44,759 bases of DNA from Planctomycetota bacterium (GCA_026692905.1 JAPLNL010000017.1:1-44759), one strand, 5' to 3'; shown: positions 33,097 to 42,290, numbered from the stretch's first letter. The notes: generated by a model not told the origin, from the letters alone. Translations and numbers: made by a program.

Positions 33097-34446
33097 TCAA
33101 CTCAGGTAACGCTTGCGCACTCCATTGACGCCATAGATCAGCAAGCCAACTGCAAAGGTTCCTGCACAGAGATAGAACGAATTGCGTTCGCGTTCCAAGG
33201 AACCAGCTACCAACAACAGCAGCACGGCAACTCCCACGTAGATGGCCGCTGCGAGATGCTCGTACCATTTGATCGGACTTTGCTCCGCCATGAATCGGCG
33301 AGCAATCCAAACGCTGGAAACAGCCAACGCCCCGCATGCAGTTAAAGTCAAACCTAGGTAAGTCACGATATCTTTGATTTGAGAAATCCAGACAACAATG
33401 ATGCTCAAGACCGCTTGCACCATGATTGCCGTCCTTGGAACTTGATCGGACATGCGAAAGAACTTGGGCAGATTGCCATCTTCCGCCATCTGTGCATAAA
33501 CCATGGGGCCAATCGCCATCATCGCCAGAATGCTTGTTGCGGCGGAGAGGACAATCGCAGTCCGAATCATAAAAGCCAGCCAGTCGCCACCGATGTTTTG
33601 GGCGACTGGTGCCACATAACTTTCGCCCGAGGCTGCGATTTGCTCTGCACTCATGCCATAGAGAAACACATAGTTCAGCAAGAGATAAATGATCACAACC
33701 AAGATGCTTGCAAGCAACATCGATCGGCTTACCAGTTTCCTCGTATTCCCTGTCGAAGTGCTTGGCCCTTCGATTTCGCCAGCTAGGTAGATACTCGCAT
33801 TAAAGCCGGTGTAAGCGAGGGAGATGTAAAACAGGGACGCGACCATCTGGAGCAGCGTGGTTGGATCGAGCAATCGGGCCGCGAGAGTTGGCAATTCGTC
33901 AACAGGCACTGAGGCATCGACAAGCAATCCGGTGTAAGTCCCCCGCATGACAAAAGGGAGGCCAACTAACAGGAAGACCGCAAAGCAAATGAGCTTCACG
34001 GCGACCACCCCATTGTTGAACCAAGCACCTAGCCTAATATGACAGCCATGCAAAATGGCCGCAAAAGCTATGCTTGCCGTGGCGATGACCTTGACGGAAT
34101 TCGTCGTCGCTTCCGTGCCGGTAAGAAACTTCCCAATCAATAGAGCCGGCACGGCAATTGGGGCCGTGAAGCCCGCGATGATCGAAATCCAACCTGCGAC
34201 AAATCCGATGGCTGGGTGAACGCATCGCGTCAAGTAAGAATACTCACCGCCTGAAACCGGCAATCGATTTGCAATCGCACCATAAGCGATCGCACCACAA
34301 ATCGCATGTAAGCCGCCGACCAGCCAAACGATCAGGACAAGACGAGCATCCTTGAGAGAAACGAGGGACCAATACCCTCCAACATACAACCCACCACCGA
34401 TCATATTTCCCACGACCAAGCAGACGAGGGAGAAAAGACCAATCAA
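33097..34446 (-). CDS. APC-superfamily amino-acid permease
   Basis: About 12 hydrophobic helices in 449 or more residues. The first helix carries GNMIGGGLYVGGYWSL, the glycine-rich motif of amino-acid/polyamine/organocation transporters; later segments such as RLPVSGGEYSYLTR and AYTGFNASIYLAGEIEGPS are also typical. The start is unclear. TTG 34446 begins inside the first helix with no ribosome binding site. The same frame is open to 34575 and encodes a plausible hydrophilic head (TSNSHEAGKPGLSKAPLIG); AGGAGA at 34504-34509 lies about seven bases before an in-frame ATC (34495-34497), but no ATG, GTG or TTG is there. CTG codons occur at 34525 and 34537. Substrate unknown. Confidence 0.85.
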   Translation of the reverse strand: MIGLFSLVCLVVGNMIGGGLYVGGYWSLVSLKDARLVLIVWLVGGLHAICGAIAYGAIANRLPVSGGEYSYLTRCVHPAIGFVAGWISIIAGFTAPIAVPALLIGKFLTGTEATTNSVKVIATASIAFAAILHGCHIRLGAWFNNGVVAVKLICFAVFLLVGLPFVMRGTYTGLLVDASVPVDELPTLAARLLDPTTLLQMVASLFYISLAYTGFNASIYLAGEIEGPSTSTGNTRKLVSRSMLLASILVVIIYLLLNYVFLYGMSAEQIAASGESYVAPVAQNIGGDWLAFMIRTAIVLSAATSILAMMAIGPMVYAQMAEDGNLPKFFRMSDQVPRTAIMVQAVLSIIVVWISQIKDIVTYLGLTLTACGALAVSSVWIARRFMAEQSPIKWYEHLAAAIYVGVAVLLLLVAGSLERERNSFYLCAGTFAVGLLIYGVNGVRKRYLS

Positions 34447-34603
34447 CGGTGCTTTTGAAAGCCCTGGTTTCCCGGCTTCATGTGAGTTGGAAGTGATAGT
34501 GACTCTCCTGGTGAAAACATTGCGCAGCTTGGCCGGCAGTCTCGAATGCCGCTCGTCACATTCTAATCGCCGTTAGCGGTCTGGTGTTCTGTTGGCTTTT
34601 GGA

Positions 34604-34706
34604 AACCAAATGCTTGGCGTGCTACACGGCGGAGCGAGCGATGACCTTTTAGCACACCAAGCATGTTGCGAACATTGGGCTCAAGGCCCACGTTCGCTGC
34701 TGTGCG
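34604..34706. repeat. Hairpin repeat (AACATGCTTGGTGTGCTAA family)
   Basis: ATGCTTGGCGTGCTA at the left pairs with TAGCACACCAAGCAT, followed by TTGCGAACATTGGGCTCAAG and GGCCCACGTTCGC, itself able to fold. The reverse complement of this right part recurs at 39358-39412. It lies between the APC permease and RNase HI genes. Confidence 0.8.
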
Positions 34707-34716
34707 TGAGCCTGTA

Positions 34717-35475
34717 TTACACTTTGCGCTTGGCTTCGTCGACCATGTACATTGTGTTGCAGCCTGGGCAGCTTAGATACCAGGCATAATAGTATGTCTG
34801 CCCTGGTTTATGCGCTTTGGGTTTCGTCGGCTTCTTGATGATCGGGGTTCCGCATTTACGACAAGGTTCCCCGGCCTCTTTGTGCGTTATATTGCTGGCA
34901 GCCGCCGCGCTGGCAGCGTCCTTATGCACGAGCGATGCTGCCATGGTGGGAATGGTCCCGCCGCTAGCTTGGACCTCTCGAATGTACCCTTCGTCGGGCT
35001 GCGTGTCATACGATTGCGCAGCAGCCACTGCGAGCACATCACAGCGCTCATTTTCTGGAACGCCAGCATGCCCCTTTACCCACTTGAACCGCACCTTATG
35101 TTTCGAATAGATCACAAGGAATCGTTCCCAGAGGTCTGCGTTCTTAGCCTTTTCGGACTTGGTCCGGTACCAATTGTTTTTGCTCCACTTCTGAACCGAA
35201 CCCCGTTCCACCGATTCAACAACGTACTTCGAATCGCTATACAGTGTGACAAGACACGGTTTCGTTAACGCTTCTAAGCCAACGATGACCCCCATCAACT
35301 CCATGCGATTGTTGGTAGTGCGTCGAAAGCCACCCGACAGTTCCTTGCGGTGCTTGCCAGCCAATAATACGACGCCATATCCACCTGGCCCTGGGTTGGG
35401 TTCCGCAGCTCCATCGGTGTAGATGATGACATGGCTCATGGCCTGAGGGTCGGTGGTGGTTTTTTCTTCTGTCAT
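34717..35475 (-). CDS. rnhA: Ribonuclease HI with C-terminal zinc-ribbon-like extension
   Basis: Cleaves the RNA strand of RNA:DNA hybrids. The N-terminal 150 residues hold the complete catalytic set: YTDGAAEPNPGPGG (Asp21), NNRMELMGVIVGLEAL (Glu59), YSDSKYVV (Asp81) and GHAGVPENERCDVLA (Asp146), plus the WKSKNNWYRTKS-type basic protrusion (QKWSKNNWYRT). Standard RNase HI ends near residue 155; here about 95 residues follow, an Ala-rich linker and then CRKCGT and CPGCNT (Cys205, 208, 236, 239), a four-cysteine metal-binding pattern. The extension contains YYYAWYLSCPGC, as in zinc ribbons that bind nucleic acid. ATG 35473-35475; ATG at codon 13 is an alternative. Neighbours on the same strand are the permease (downstream) and M61 peptidase (upstream, 81 bases). 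Confidence 0.94.
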   Translation of the reverse strand: MTEEKTTTDPQAMSHVIIYTDGAAEPNPGPGGYGVVLLAGKHRKELSGGFRRTTNNRMELMGVIVGLEALTKPCLVTLYSDSKYVVESVERGSVQKWSKNNWYRTKSEKAKNADLWERFLVIYSKHKVRFKWVKGHAGVPENERCDVLAVAAAQSYDTQPDEGYIREVQASGGTIPTMAASLVHKDAASAAAASNITHKEAGEPCRKCGTPIIKKPTKPKAHKPGQTYYYAWYLSCPGCNTMYMVDEAKRKV

Positions 35476-35556
35476 AAGACTTAGAATTAGTACACTTTGT
35501 ATCCAAGTGTAGCAACGGCAAATCGGTTACCGGTTGGCGAACAAACGAAAGCCAAA

Positions 35557-37512
35557 TCACTTGGCCGTTTCCTCACTCGCCTTCGCTGGTTCCGTGGGCT
35601 TTGCTGGCTCCGTGGGCTTTTCCGTTTCGGGTTTGGGTTCGGGCAAATTCAGCCAGTTTCTCCATCGCCTTTCTTGAGCTTCCGATGGCTTGGCCACTCG
35701 CGCGATCTTCCAACTCGTTTCTGGCTCGGGAGCTAACTTCAGCGACAGTTCGACGATCTTTCCTCGTCGGGCGACCAAGCACTTGCAGACATCGTTGGGA
35801 CGATACGAATTGAGCCGCTCGGTCCATGTTTCCGCGGCGATTCGGTAGCCGTCGAAGCTGATGAACTCGTCACCCGCATTGAAGCCTGCCAAGCTGGCTG
35901 GCGAGTCGCGAGTGACTTTGTCCACCATCGCTTTGCCCTGAACCGCCTGCAGATCCAACCCGACGAAAACATTGCCGAACACGGGCTTGTCCGCCGGTGC
36001 GTCTTTGTCTGGCTCACGCGTTTTCCATTCCAGTCCGTACCAATCTAGCATCCTGGAAAAATCCATCTCTTGGGTTGTCTCCAGGCTCTGCTTCAACCAA
36101 GCATCATAAGATTTACCCGTGATCTGCGTCACGATGTTGCTGAAGTCCTCGTTGGTGTAACCTGTATCGCGGTGGGATTGCCACAGCTGACGCATGACGT
36201 CGTCCAAGGACTTGGTTCCATCCGTCGCTGATCGTATTTCCACATCGAGCAGCGCACCTATCAAAGCTCCCTTAAGGTAGTAATTGATTCGGCTGTTGTT
36301 GGCGTTTTCGTCAGGACGATAAAATTTGATCCAGGCATCGAAGCTGCTGTCGGCTAAGCTTTGAGTTAAACGGCCTGGCGCGTTTTGGACCGCTGCAATG
36401 TTCTTTCCAAGTTTGTCCAAATACTCTTTGGGTTTGCAGAGGCCGCTTCTAGCGACAAACAACTCGTCGTAGTAACTCGTGATGCCTTCGGCGACCCAAA
36501 GCTCTCGGAAATACTGTTCGTTGTTGTAGTCATATTGCTTTAAGACTTTCGGGCGCAAGCGTCGCACGTTCCATGCATGAAAGAACTCATGCGATACCAA
36601 GCCAAGCCAGTCCGCATATTTAGTACGTTGACGTTGAGCCCATCGACCTGTCATGAGAACGCAACTGTTGTCGTGTTCAAGTCCGCCACCTGTTTCTGTG
36701 GCCAAGTTCAAGAACCAATATTCTTTGTAGGGCGTTTCTCTCCAAAACGCTTGCTCGACCTCAACGATTTTGGCAACATCTTTGGCTGCCGTCGCTGTGT
36801 CCCAAAAAGATTCGCCGCCGAGCGTGGCCAAATGGTGTTTGGCTCCGCCGACTTCAAAGGTTTGAATATCGATGGCTCCCATCAAAATCGGACTGTCTAC
36901 CAACTCATCGTAGTTGGCGGCTCTTCGCGTCCACAAATCGCGAGCATCACTTACGGCAAGGCTCGTCGCAACCTTTGGCCAATTCGGCAAGGCATCGATG
37001 CGGACAACGTGGGGGTGATGGAGCATATCCGACCGAGTTAGAAACGTTGCCGCACCCGTTAAGAAAGCGAAGTCGCGTTCGACCCAGTTGGTGCGAACGC
37101 TCATCTCATGGCAGTACAACGTATAGCGCACGGAAACTTCGTCAGCCCCCGCCGTTTCGACCAGCCAATGGTTTTTGTCTTTCTTCTTCAAAACGAGCGC
37201 GGCGTTGGTCTTGCCGTTCACCGCCGCAACGTTTTCAACTTGGCGTGCGTATTCCCGAACGAGATAGCTACCCGGAGTCCAAACCGGCATCATGAATTCA
37301 ATTTCTGCTTTGCCATCGGAGGGAACCGAGACTTCGATATCGACGCGATGCGTTTCGGCTTGTCGAAACGAGAGTCGGTATTGCACCGTCGAAAGTTCTT
37401 TTTCAGCCGCCACAGCTAACGCTCCACTGGAGAATTCCATTCCAACGATCCAAACCAAGACTCCAAGACCAATTGCAATTCGCGAAAGCATTGTACAGCG
37501 ATCCAAATTCAT
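35557..37512 (-). CDS. M61-family metallopeptidase with PDZ domain
   Basis: A secreted or periplasmic aminopeptidase-like protein of 651 residues. A signal peptide covers about residues 9-36. The N-terminal beta domain contains VWTPGSYLVREYARQVENV, the usual M61 opening. The zinc site is HEFFHAWN (308-315), with the third ligand in LWVAEGITSYY (Glu342). The family also has the GGGLEHDNS segment, present at 275-283. A PDZ-like domain follows at about 515-610 (SPASLAGFNAGDEFISFDG). The tail is a Pro/Glu/Lys/Thr repeat (KPTEPAKPTEPAK), probably disordered. Known M61 members prefer Gly or Ala at the N-terminus. ATG 37510-37512; ATG at codon 8 would also fit. Confidence 0.92.
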   Translation of the reverse strand: MNLDRCTMLSRIAIGLGVLVWIVGMEFSSGALAVAAEKELSTVQYRLSFRQAETHRVDIEVSVPSDGKAEIEFMMPVWTPGSYLVREYARQVENVAAVNGKTNAALVLKKKDKNHWLVETAGADEVSVRYTLYCHEMSVRTNWVERDFAFLTGAATFLTRSDMLHHPHVVRIDALPNWPKVATSLAVSDARDLWTRRAANYDELVDSPILMGAIDIQTFEVGGAKHHLATLGGESFWDTATAAKDVAKIVEVEQAFWRETPYKEYWFLNLATETGGGLEHDNSCVLMTGRWAQRQRTKYADWLGLVSHEFFHAWNVRRLRPKVLKQYDYNNEQYFRELWVAEGITSYYDELFVARSGLCKPKEYLDKLGKNIAAVQNAPGRLTQSLADSSFDAWIKFYRPDENANNSRINYYLKGALIGALLDVEIRSATDGTKSLDDVMRQLWQSHRDTGYTNEDFSNIVTQITGKSYDAWLKQSLETTQEMDFSRMLDWYGLEWKTREPDKDAPADKPVFGNVFVGLDLQAVQGKAMVDKVTRDSPASLAGFNAGDEFISFDGYRIAAETWTERLNSYRPNDVCKCLVARRGKIVELSLKLAPEPETSWKIARVAKPSEAQERRWRNWLNLPEPKPETEKPTEPAKPTEPAKASEETAK

Positions 37513-37922
37513 TCAAGAGCGGGGGGGAAGTTGTGAGCGAGAGGACTTTACCACCCCATTCTAATTCGAGAAATAATTATCGCTACTTGCCAGTGGCTCT
37601 GCTGAGAACTTCATAGCGATCACTTGTTGCGCAACTCGGGCCCGAAAGCCAAAAAAACGCAAAAAAGGCCGGTTTTTCTCTTTCCTCTGACCAAGAGTCG
37701 AATGCAACACATCGGTTTCTTCATTCGCCTGTACCATGTCGTCACACCGAAACCGTACTGATCTTCTGCGATTGAATCGCGAATACGATGGGATTTTTCA
37801 GCCTGGGGTAAAGTTCGCAAAGCGAACGAAACCCCAGGTAGGATGCTCCGCAAACTGCGATTTCTTTTTTCGAATTCTTTCGTTCTTTTCGGCTCCCCCC
37901 AAACCATGTATTGACCGGGGGA
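37513..37922. other. Intergenic region between M61 and sulfatase genes
   Basis: About 410 bases on the 5' side of the M61 gene and 3' side of the sulfatase gene. It contains the hairpin repeat 37767-37840 and, at 37865-37894, a short sequence CGAATTCTTTCGTTCTTTTC whose complement recurs near 42317-42346. Open frames here run through repeats and appear spurious. Confidence 0.5.
37767..37840 (+). repeat. Hairpin repeat, second full copy
   Basis: TGCGATTGAATCGCGAATAC, then GCCTGGGGTAAAGTTCGCAA and GCGAACGAAACCCCAGGTA. Near-identical to 10631-10705, in the same orientation. Confidence 0.84.
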
Positions 37923-39281
37923 TTATTTTGCGTCTGCCCTTAGTTGAGCAAATCGTTCTCTCATTTGCTCAAGCACGTTTGCGTTCTTTGCGTCCGCCAC
38001 AACGTCGTTCTCTTCCAGCGGATCTGCTTTCAGGTCGAATAGTTGCTCCTGGTTAAAATCGGGCCAGAACATGTATTTCCAGTCTTTCCGGACCAGCGCT
38101 TCCGATGCAGGAATGAAATCCGTGTTTCGAATTGTGGCGTGTTCGTAAAAGTACTCGCTGCGCCATTGGACAGGTTTATCGCTCGTGTACAGAGAGGCAA
38201 TATCCCGGCCTTGCATTTTGGATGGAGCCGCGATTTTGGTCGCTGCTAGTATGGTCGGTGCGAGATCCGCATTTAGGGTAAACTCATCATTTGTTTCGCC
38301 TGCTCTGGCCTTGGGCATGCGTGGGTCGTGAACGATCAGCGGCACGCGGATGCTCTCCTGATGCGGATACCATTTGTCGGCAAGTCCATGCTCGGCATGG
38401 AAGTAACCGTTGTCTGTAGTAAAGATGACGAGGGTGCTCTCGTAGAGTCCTTGAGCCTTGAGTTCAGCGATGACTTTACCGCATGTTGCATCCACTTCGG
38501 ACGCGAGTCGATAGTAGTTTTTCATGTATTCCTGATAACGTTCCGGGGTATCGAATCGCCAGTGCCATCGATTTCGTCCTTCATTTTTTTCGTTCGCAAG
38601 AAACGGCGGAAGTCGCTTGAAGTACTCGTCGGAGGCCGTCTTCGGGACCGGTACATGGACATCTTGGTAGAGCGACATGCTTTTCGGCTGTGGCAGATAT
38701 TGCTTTGGGTTTCCGTCTTCGGCGTGCGTCGCAAAAAATGCCAACGTTAAGCAGAACGGTTTGTCCGTTGGCCTTGACCGAAGGAACTCCATCGCGTCCC
38801 TTTCGTTTTTCTCCGTGACATGAATCTCGGTTTCATCTTTTTGTTTGATCCAGTGCGTTCCGGAATACGATCTACCAAAATCGAAGTTCTCGTTGGGGAA
38901 CTTTCCATTGTGCCACTTGCCAACATGTCCCACAAAATAGCCATTGGCCCGGAGTAGCCCTGGATAGGTCTCAGACCAAGGGGTTTTGAAGACATCAAAC
39001 GCTTTGTTTCCGTGTCGCGACATCCACTGGCCGGTCAATAGCGTGGCCCGACTGACCCCGCATATCGATGTGGTAACGCAGTTGTGTGTAAAGCGAACCC
39101 CTTCCTTGGCCATTTGGTCAAGGTTTGGCGTTTTCACCACCGGGTTACCGGCACAACCAAGGGTATCGTGTCGCCAGTCATCCGCAAACAGAACCACGAC
39201 GTTCATAGGTTTGGGTTCCGATCCCAACGCATCGCAAGCGAAAACGAAGAGGAATAAAAAAAGAAGTGCTTGAAGTTTCAT
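37923..39281 (-). CDS. Secreted sulfatase (S1 family)
   Basis: A 452-residue type I sulfatase with a signal peptide ([15 protein letters not shown]). Metal-binding [15 protein letters not shown] (Asp34, Asp35) is near the N-terminus, and [19 protein letters not shown] carries the later Asp-Asn and Lys/His residues. The formylglycine signature reads [14 protein letters not shown]: the modified residue is Cys74, but position +2 is Val instead of the Pro of the standard C-x-P-x-R. This variant is seen in some planctomycete sulfatase subfamilies as I recall; it could alter recognition by the maturation enzyme. S1 sulfatases desulfate polysaccharides; the substrate cannot be named here. No polysaccharide-degradation genes are adjacent. 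Confidence 0.92.
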   Translation of the reverse strand: MKLQALLFLFLFVFACDALGSEPKPMNVVVLFADDWRHDTLGCAGNPVVKTPNLDQMAKEGVRFTHNCVTTSICGVSRATLLTGQWMSRHGNKAFDVFKTPWSETYPGLLRANGYFVGHVGKWHNGKFPNENFDFGRSYSGTHWIKQKDETEIHVTEKNERDAMEFLRSRPTDKPFCLTLAFFATHAEDGNPKQYLPQPKSMSLYQDVHVPVPKTASDEYFKRLPPFLANEKNEGRNRWHWRFDTPERYQEYMKNYYRLASEVDATCGKVIAELKAQGLYESTLVIFTTDNGYFHAEHGLADKWYPHQESIRVPLIVHDPRMPKARAGETNDEFTLNADLAPTILAATKIAAPSKMQGRDIASLYTSDKPVQWRSEYFYEHATIRNTDFIPASEALVRKDWKYMFWPDFNQEQLFDLKADPLEENDVVADAKNANVLEQMRERFAQLRADAK

Positions 39282-39329
39282 ACTGAGGTGCGTTTGCTGG
39301 ATGCCTGAACGGAAGGACGGAACGCTTTC

Positions 39330-39656
39330 GTGAAATTGTACTTGATTGAAGACCTGAGTGCAGCGAACTTGGGCCTTGAGCCCAGCGTTCGCAACATGCT
39401 TGGTGCGCTAATACACGATCAATGCGCCAAGCCGATTAGAACGCCAAGCACTTGCGACGTCAGCGGGACAAGCCCGAATGGCGACCTTGATAGCTCGATC
39501 GGTCCTCGCGCTCATCGACGTTTGCGAGAGAACAAAAGTTACAAGGATTTGCTGCTGCTTTCGGAATGCAACCGAGGAGGCAGAGTACCCGGAGCGGTGA
39601 CCACCGAGTTGGAGGAGGTGATCGACCACCTTCGTTCGTTGGGTGACGAAAGCTAG
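39330..39656 (+). other. Doubtful 108-codon reading frame starting inside a repeat
   Basis: The first third reads through the hairpin repeat at 39358-39440 and is repeat-derived. The second part, from about 39495, has a more protein-like composition (RAHRRLRENKSYKDLLLLSE, then ELEEVIDHLRSLG) and may be the tail of a lost gene. No ribosome binding site, domain or neighbour supports expression. I list it so that the stretch is not overlooked. Confidence 0.2.
39358..39440 (+). repeat. Hairpin repeat (AACATGCTTGGTGTGCTAA family), second copy
   Basis: GCAGCGAACTTGGGCCTTGA and GCCCAGCGTTCGCAACATGC, then TTGGTGCGCTAA, match the complement of 34650-34706 with few differences. The inverted partner here (ATGCGCCAAGC) follows about 20 bases later, as in the first copy. 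Confidence 0.8.
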
Positions 39657-39724
39657 AGCCGAAACCTGTAAGCTCAGCTGCGTAGTGGGAGCATGTGCGA
39701 GAGACTCTGATCCCAACGCTGCAA

Positions 39725-39820
39725 GCATCTTTGCAAAGCCAAGACCAGTCAAGAGTTTCGGGAGGGCGAGGCTCCTGCCGAGCCAGCGGCGCAAAGGTTC
39801 GGCAGGAGCCTCACCCTCTC
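39725..39820. repeat. Partial nested-palindrome element
   Basis: The inner palindrome is at 39760-39820 (GAGGCTCCTGCCGAGCC with its complement). To its left GCATCTTTGCAAAGCCAAGA keeps part of one spacer of the complete element, but neither outer arm is present. Confidence 0.82.
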
Positions 39821-39845
39821 AAGAAGCAAATTGGTTGGGCATTTC

Positions 39846-39910
39846 GTTTAACAATCAGCCGTAGGCGTACTACCAATCGAACTGAGTACGCCTTCGGCTG
39901 ACTGTTAAAC
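39846..39910. repeat. Long hairpin (GTACGCCTTCGGCTGACTG family)
   Basis: GTTTAACAATCAGCCGTAGG and CGTACT pair with AGTACGCCTTCGGCTGACTG and TTAAAC across a 13-base loop; the stem is about 26 bp with two or three mismatches. The right half recurs at 42658-42688. It is the last repeat before the enolase-superfamily gene. Confidence 0.82.
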
Positions 39911-40013
39911 GACGGTTTGGGAAAACGATAATAATTGCAACCTTCGTCCCGGCCCTTGTAGTTCCAAGTACAATTCAAACAACTTTTCACGTTTCATCCG
40001 TTGGAATCAAGTA

Positions 40014-41117
40014 ATGAAGATTGTTCGAATATTCGCGCATCGTGTCGAGTTGCCTTTGCATGAGGGAACTTACAAGTGGTCGGGCGGCAAATCGGTCTCA
40101 GTTTTTGACAGTACGATTGTCGGAGTCGAGACGGATACCGGCCTCGTCGGATATGGCGAAGTCTGTCCGCTAGGACCGTTTTACTTGCCTGCCTACGCCG
40201 AAGGTGTTCGCGTTGGACTACGAGAGCTTGGCCCACATTTGATCGGTTTTGACCCGTGTGAGCTCGCGAAGCTGAACCATCGCATGGACGCAGCGTTAAA
40301 AGGCCACCCCTACGTGAAATCGGGAATCGATATCGCGTGTTGGGATATTCTCGGCCAAGTTTCAGGGCTGCCTGTTTGTGTTCTGATGGGTGGTCGATTT
40401 GGTGAAAGCGTCCGGCTATACCGAGCGATCTCGCAGGAGTCAGCGGAGACCATGGCGAGAAAAGTAGCTGGCTATCGTGCAGAGGGCTACACGAGGTTTC
40501 AATTGAAAGTAGGCGGCGATCCGGATACCGATATCGAACGAATCCATGCAGTGCGCGCCATGCTCTCTCCGAACGAGCGATTGGTTGCGGATGCGAACAC
40601 GGGTTGGACACAGCACGAAGCCATGCGTGTCGTGCGGGCAGTGAAAAACGTCGACGTCTATATTGAGCAGCCTTGCCTTACCTACGAAGAATGTCTGGCT
40701 GTCCGTCGTCACACGGATCATCCGTTTGTTCTCGATGAGAACATCGATAGCTTGGAGATGCTGTTGCGCTGCAAAGCGGATTTAGCCATGGACGTCGTAA
40801 ACTTAAAGATCAGTAAGCTAGGTGGTTTGACCAAGACCAAACAAGCCCGTGATCTTTGCGTTTCTATGGGAATTGCAATGACACTCGAAGACAGTTGGGG
40901 TGGCGATATCACCACCGCAGCCATCGCCCATTTGGCCCATAGCACTCCGGAAGAGTACCGCTTTACCAGTACGGACTTCAATAGTTACGTGACAGTTAGT
41001 ACTGCGACAGGCGCTCCGCAACGCGACCACGGCTTCATGAGAGCAAGTGATTTGCCGGGACTTGGAATCACACCGCGATTCGAAGTACTAGGCCCTCGCG
41101 TCGTCGATGTTCACTAA
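40014..41117 (+). CDS. Enolase-superfamily enzyme (mandelate racemase / muconate lactonizing type), hydroxyproline dehydratase/epimerase-like
   Basis: A 367-residue TIM-barrel enzyme. The N-terminal capping part reads [20 protein letters not shown], which resembles cis-3-hydroxy-L-proline dehydratases and 4-hydroxyproline betaine epimerases. Two lysines on opposite faces of the active site can be placed: Lys165 in [13 protein letters not shown] and Lys265 in [11 protein letters not shown]. Metal ligands are Asp193 (VADANTGW), Glu218 (YIEQP) and Asp241 (VLDENI). The barrel closes with [19 protein letters not shown]. These enzymes abstract a proton next to a carboxylate; the two-lysine arrangement fits dehydration or epimerisation of proline derivatives. 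Which reaction occurs here is inference. No proline-betaine catabolic genes are in the window. ATG 40014. Confidence 0.87.
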   Translation: MKIVRIFAHRVELPLHEGTYKWSGGKSVSVFDSTIVGVETDTGLVGYGEVCPLGPFYLPAYAEGVRVGLRELGPHLIGFDPCELAKLNHRMDAALKGHPYVKSGIDIACWDILGQVSGLPVCVLMGGRFGESVRLYRAISQESAETMARKVAGYRAEGYTRFQLKVGGDPDTDIERIHAVRAMLSPNERLVADANTGWTQHEAMRVVRAVKNVDVYIEQPCLTYEECLAVRRHTDHPFVLDENIDSLEMLLRCKADLAMDVVNLKISKLGGLTKTKQARDLCVSMGIAMTLEDSWGGDITTAAIAHLAHSTPEEYRFTSTDFNSYVTVSTATGAPQRDHGFMRASDLPGLGITPRFEVLGPRVVDVH

Positions 41118-41162
41118 GCATACTCGGGGGCTTGACTCGTGTCTTCTCGCGATAGGGGCGAA

Positions 41163-42290
41163 TCATGGCTCTGATCGCCGTGCACTTTTGCGCAAGACTC
41201 TAATCTTGTGGGCTTCGCTGTCGCCGATGTAGACGGAATCGTCCGAATCTACAAAGATGCCATGAAGTCTCGCAAGATTGCATTGCAATGGGTCGCCGTC
41301 CGGGCCATCACCAGGTTTGCCCGTGCCTGCGATGAGTTCTAGGTTCCCGGTTTTGGCATTGATCCTGCGAACGCTATGGCTTTCCGTGTCAGCTAGCCAG
41401 ACATTACCTTGACTATCGATCGCGATCCCCTTGGGCCCCTTTAGGGTTGCGTCCTTTGCGGGGCCACCATTGCCGTCGAATCCGCTTTTACCAGTTCCTG
41501 CCATGTGGAAAATGCGATTGGACTTTAAGTCCATTCGGAACACCTGATTCCCTTCGCGAGTTGCTAACCATAAACAGCCTGGGCTATCGAAATCGATGGA
41601 TCGGGGGCCATTGAGCGGCGTTCCGAAAATAGCGGAGCCGTCTGGAGTCGCACCCGCTTTCCCCGTTCCCGCGAAGGTCGAAATGCGATGGGTAGTCCTG
41701 TCGACGGCTCGAATGACGTGGTTGCCGATATCGCACACGTAAAGCTGCCCATCGGGTCCGAATTGAATGCTGTGCGGTTTGTTCAATTGCGCTTTGTTCG
41801 CGGAATCGCCATCGCCGGAATATCCCATCGTGCCCGTCCCGACGAAGGTAGAGATGAGGTCCGTCTTTGTATCGACTTTACGAACGACATGGTTCATCAT
41901 GTCGACAACGTAAAAGTTTCCTGTTTTATCGAAACGAATTTCGTGCGGCAAATTGAAAGTGGCATTTAACGCAGGTCCCCCGTCACCTGAGTAACCTTTG
42001 GTTCCGTTGCCAGCCATCGTCTCGATTTTGCCATCTTGCCGAATGCGCCGAATGCGTTGCCCAGAGTATTCACAAAACCAGATGCAGTCGTCAGGTCCAC
42101 GAACGACTCCGAATGGATTGTCAAGCTGAGCCTCAAGCGCTGGGCCACCATCGCCGCTGAATCCTGCTGTGCCGGTTCCAGCGATCGTTTGGATCGTCCA
42201 GTCGTTGAGTTGGGCGTTCGCAAAGAGCGAAAGTCCGAACAGAAACGCGATGGAGGTCGTGAAGTTGAGTGGATGGATTGCGTATTGCAT
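41163..42290 (-). CDS. Secreted NHL-repeat beta-propeller protein
   Basis: A 375-residue protein with a signal peptide (TTSIAFLFGLSLFANAQ). It contains about five to six repeats pairing IAGTGTAGFSGDGGPA-type turns with LxxPxGIAxDxxGNVWLAD-type NHL blades: IQTIAGTGTAGFSGDGG, METMAGNGTKGYSGDGG (with IETMAGN), STFVGTGTMGYSGDGD, STFAGTGKAGATPDG, HMAGTGKSGFDGNGG and ELIAGTGKPGDGPDG. Such propellers are exported and probably bind ligands or partners; no enzymatic residue is evident. It is the downstream neighbour, on the same strand, of the beta-CASP gene, 414 bases away with several repeats between. Confidence 0.9.
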   Translation of the reverse strand: MQYAIHPLNFTTSIAFLFGLSLFANAQLNDWTIQTIAGTGTAGFSGDGGPALEAQLDNPFGVVRGPDDCIWFCEYSGQRIRRIRQDGKIETMAGNGTKGYSGDGGPALNATFNLPHEIRFDKTGNFYVVDMMNHVVRKVDTKTDLISTFVGTGTMGYSGDGDSANKAQLNKPHSIQFGPDGQLYVCDIGNHVIRAVDRTTHRISTFAGTGKAGATPDGSAIFGTPLNGPRSIDFDSPGCLWLATREGNQVFRMDLKSNRIFHMAGTGKSGFDGNGGPAKDATLKGPKGIAIDSQGNVWLADTESHSVRRINAKTGNLELIAGTGKPGDGPDGDPLQCNLARLHGIFVDSDDSVYIGDSEAHKIRVLRKSARRSEP

